Below the pieces are notes generated by a model. It did no database searches, was not told the origin of the DNA, and worked only from the letters and a program-made list of their open reading frames with translations. Shown here one piece after another: positions 62,567 through 64,000 of a stretch of DNA of 64,000 nucleotides. Position numbers and translations under genes: made by a program. The stretch comes from JBAXGW01 sp037139195 (lineage in GTDB: Bacteria > Bacteroidota > Bacteroidia > Bacteroidales > JAHJDW01). The stretch covers positions 19,152 to 83,151 of the forward strand of contig JBAXGW010000012.1 of the NCBI GenBank assembly GCA_037139195.1, given 5' to 3'. Each line of letters starts with the position of its first letter. Position 1 is the first letter of the stretch.

Positions 62567-63805
62567 AGCAATATTTAATAAGGTAACAATAGCTCCAATT
62601 GCATAAAGCAAAATTTTGGTTGAGGGTTTGTTTTTATATTTCCCCATTACTTTCTCAGAAGAAGTTAAATACACTTGCAAGAAAATAGTGAATGGTAACT
62701 GAATGCTCAGAATCATTTGTGAAATTATCAAGCCCTGAAAAGGATTTGAAATAAAGAATATTATTATAAGTGCCACCAATAAAGAGATTGCAATGCCCAT
62801 TCTTGAGTGATTATCTTTAATGTCGTAAGGCTCTTTGTACATTCCGGCAAAAATAGTTCCTGCCGACATTCCAGATGTTATGGTTGAAGCTAAACCTGCT
62901 AATAATAAAGCAACTGCGAAAACTATTGCCGAATGCGTTCCTAGAAGAGGTTCGAGAAGTTTGTTGGCTTGTTGTAATTCAGAAACATGAGTTTTTGCGG
63001 TGAAAAAAGTTGCTGCTGCAAGCAAAATCATTGCACTGTTTATTGCCCAACCAACTATCATAGAGAAAAGCGTGTCGAAGAATTCAAACTTTAGTTGTTT
63101 TTTTATTATATTTTCATCTTGCAAATTCCATTGTCGGCTTTGAATAACTTCAGAATGAAGGAAAAGATTATGTGGCATAACTACAGCACCTAATACACTC
63201 ATGATTATTATCATAGAACCTTTTGGAAAAGTAGGAGTAACCCAGCCCATCATGGCACTGTTCCAATCAATATTTACTAAGGAAAGCTCATAAAGAAATG
63301 ATAATCCAATAACTGAAACAAAGGCAATTATCCATTTTTCAATCATTTTATATGAATTTGAAAAAAGCATTATTGCCACAAATAGTGTTACAAGCACTGC
63401 GCCTGCCCTAATTGGAATGTCAAAAAGCATATTTAGTGCAATTGCTCCACCAAGGATTTCGGCTAAAGAGGTTGAAACTGATGCAAGCATTGCTGAAGAA
63501 AGCAAAATTTTTGAATAACGTGGTTTGATATGTATTGCAGCAGCTTCGGAAAGGCAAAGACCCGAAGCAATGCCTAAGTGAGCCACATTGTGCTGAAGTA
63601 TAATTAGCATTATGGTTGATAAAGTAACCATCCACAAAAGCGAATACCCATAATTAGCCCCAGCCGAAAGGTTAGAAGCCCAATTGCCTGGGTCGATAAA
63701 GCCTACAGTAACAAGTAAGCCTGGTCCGATATATTTAAAAATTTCCAATGAACCAAACTTGGCTTTGTAGTTTTTGTTATCTATATTTCTAAATAGTTCG
63801 AACAT
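62546..63805 (-). CDS. mntH: Nramp-family divalent metal transporter
   Basis: 419 residues, about eleven membrane helices. The helix 1 motif DPGN (38-41, GFIDPGNWASN) and the helix 6 motif MPHN (GAVVMPHNLFLHSEVIQ) form the metal site for Mn2+/Fe2+ proton symport. Family length and motifs are normal. Its 3' end overlaps the end of the convergent GtrII-like gene by 21 bp. It has a good promoter of its own. Confidence 0.92.
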   Translation of the reverse strand: MFELFRNIDNKNYKAKFGSLEIFKYIGPGLLVTVGFIDPGNWASNLSAGANYGYSLLWMVTLSTIMLIILQHNVAHLGIASGLCLSEAAAIHIKPRYSKILLSSAMLASVSTSLAEILGGAIALNMLFDIPIRAGAVLVTLFVAIMLFSNSYKMIEKWIIAFVSVIGLSFLYELSLVNIDWNSAMMGWVTPTFPKGSMIIIMSVLGAVVMPHNLFLHSEVIQSRQWNLQDENIIKKQLKFEFFDTLFSMIVGWAINSAMILLAAATFFTAKTHVSELQQANKLLEPLLGTHSAIVFAVALLLAGLASTITSGMSAGTIFAGMYKEPYDIKDNHSRMGIAISLLVALIIIFFISNPFQGLIISQMILSIQLPFTIFLQVYLTSSEKVMGKYKNKPSTKILLYAIGAIVTLLNIALFISFL

Positions 63806-63829
63806 TAAATCTGCTTATTTTCATGTATT

Positions 63830-63860
63830 CAAAAATACTGTATTTAAAGTTATAAGCAAA
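63830..63860 (-). promoter_or_regulatory. Promoter of mntH
   Basis: Minus strand TTTG (63860-63857), 19-bp spacer, TATTTTTG (63837-63830). Both elements and the spacing match the Bacteroidota consensus; the ATG is 25 bp further on. Confidence 0.6.
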
Positions 63861-63880
63861 ATTTGTGTTGTTTTAAATAA

Positions 63881-63914
63881 CAAACCTCACCAAGAATAAA
63901 TCTGATGAGGTTTG
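63881..63914. other. Hairpin near the window end
   Basis: CAAACCTCA (63881-63889) pairs with TGAGGTTTG (63906-63914) around a 16-nt loop. There is no strong T-run. It probably closes a gene lying to the right of the window. Confidence 0.35.
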
Positions 63915-64000
63915 AAATTGATCAAAAAAACAGAGTAGTATTATAAAATCACTATTGTCCGATAAAATATTATTAAACAAAAACTTAAAAGATTTCTCAC

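Overview
The window reads as chromosome of a low-GC (visually about 30% G+C) member of the Bacteroidota. Signs of this are a protein with a C-terminal Por/T9SS sorting domain (34547-37402), PorT-like outer-membrane barrels, DUF4421 and OmpA proteins, Bacteroidota-type promoters (TTTG, about 19-20 bp, TAnnTTTG), weak Shine-Dalgarno sites, and short intergenic spaces with A/T-rich leaders. I see no rRNA, tRNA, CRISPR array, transposase or integrase.

Layout. 1-5330: thioredoxin-reductase-like protein, DUF4421 barrel, OmpA lipoprotein and an OmpR-type two-component pair. 5321-6250: a stand-alone C-terminal half of PurL. 6421-11585: tandem paralogous membrane proteins, an SDR oxidoreductase, an OmpA protein and a GIY-YIG protein. 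11689-13726: three tandem paralogous barrels. 13772-21940: dusB, a CPBP protease, a beta-helix lipoprotein, gdhA, and a 990-residue protein with two receiver-like domains and a PEP/pyruvate-binding-type ATP-grasp domain.

22155-41703 is a surface-polysaccharide region. An MBOAT/SGNH O-acylation pair lies on the + strand. A long minus-strand array carries wzz, wzx and wzy, a barrel, a T9SS-exported protein, a CgeB-like glycosyltransferase, two methyltransferases, a GT8-like transferase, fdtA/fdtB (3-amino-3,6-dideoxy-hexose synthesis), a GT2, an epimerase, a WecA/WbpL-like initiating transferase, and an O-antigen ligase-like protein. A well-matched promoter (41896-41927) precedes a leader of about 185 nt holding a 150-bp imperfect palindrome.

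42049-53932 carries aroK, an O-methyltransferase, an M16 peptidase, an acyl-CoA synthetase, a LiaF-like/LytS/LytTR signalling trio, a secreted protein with a TPR-barrel protein, and a WYL regulator. 54107-58048 holds a uracil-DNA-glycosylase-superfamily-like protein with an unknown partner, an amidohydrolase, and a HAD phosphatase. The junction of the last two is interrupted by a DUF2442 + YefM/YoeB toxin-antitoxin cassette flanked by a truncated duplicate of the HAD gene's 5' end.

58146-62566 is a second sugar module: a WecE-like aminotransferase, a methyltransferase, an ArnC/GtrB-like Und-P glycosyltransferase and a GtrII-like membrane protein. It looks like a lipid-linked amino-sugar decoration pathway. 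The window ends with mntH. The strongest leads are the 5'-gene-restoring toxin-antitoxin insertion, the palindromic leader of the polysaccharide array, and the amino-sugar decoration module.
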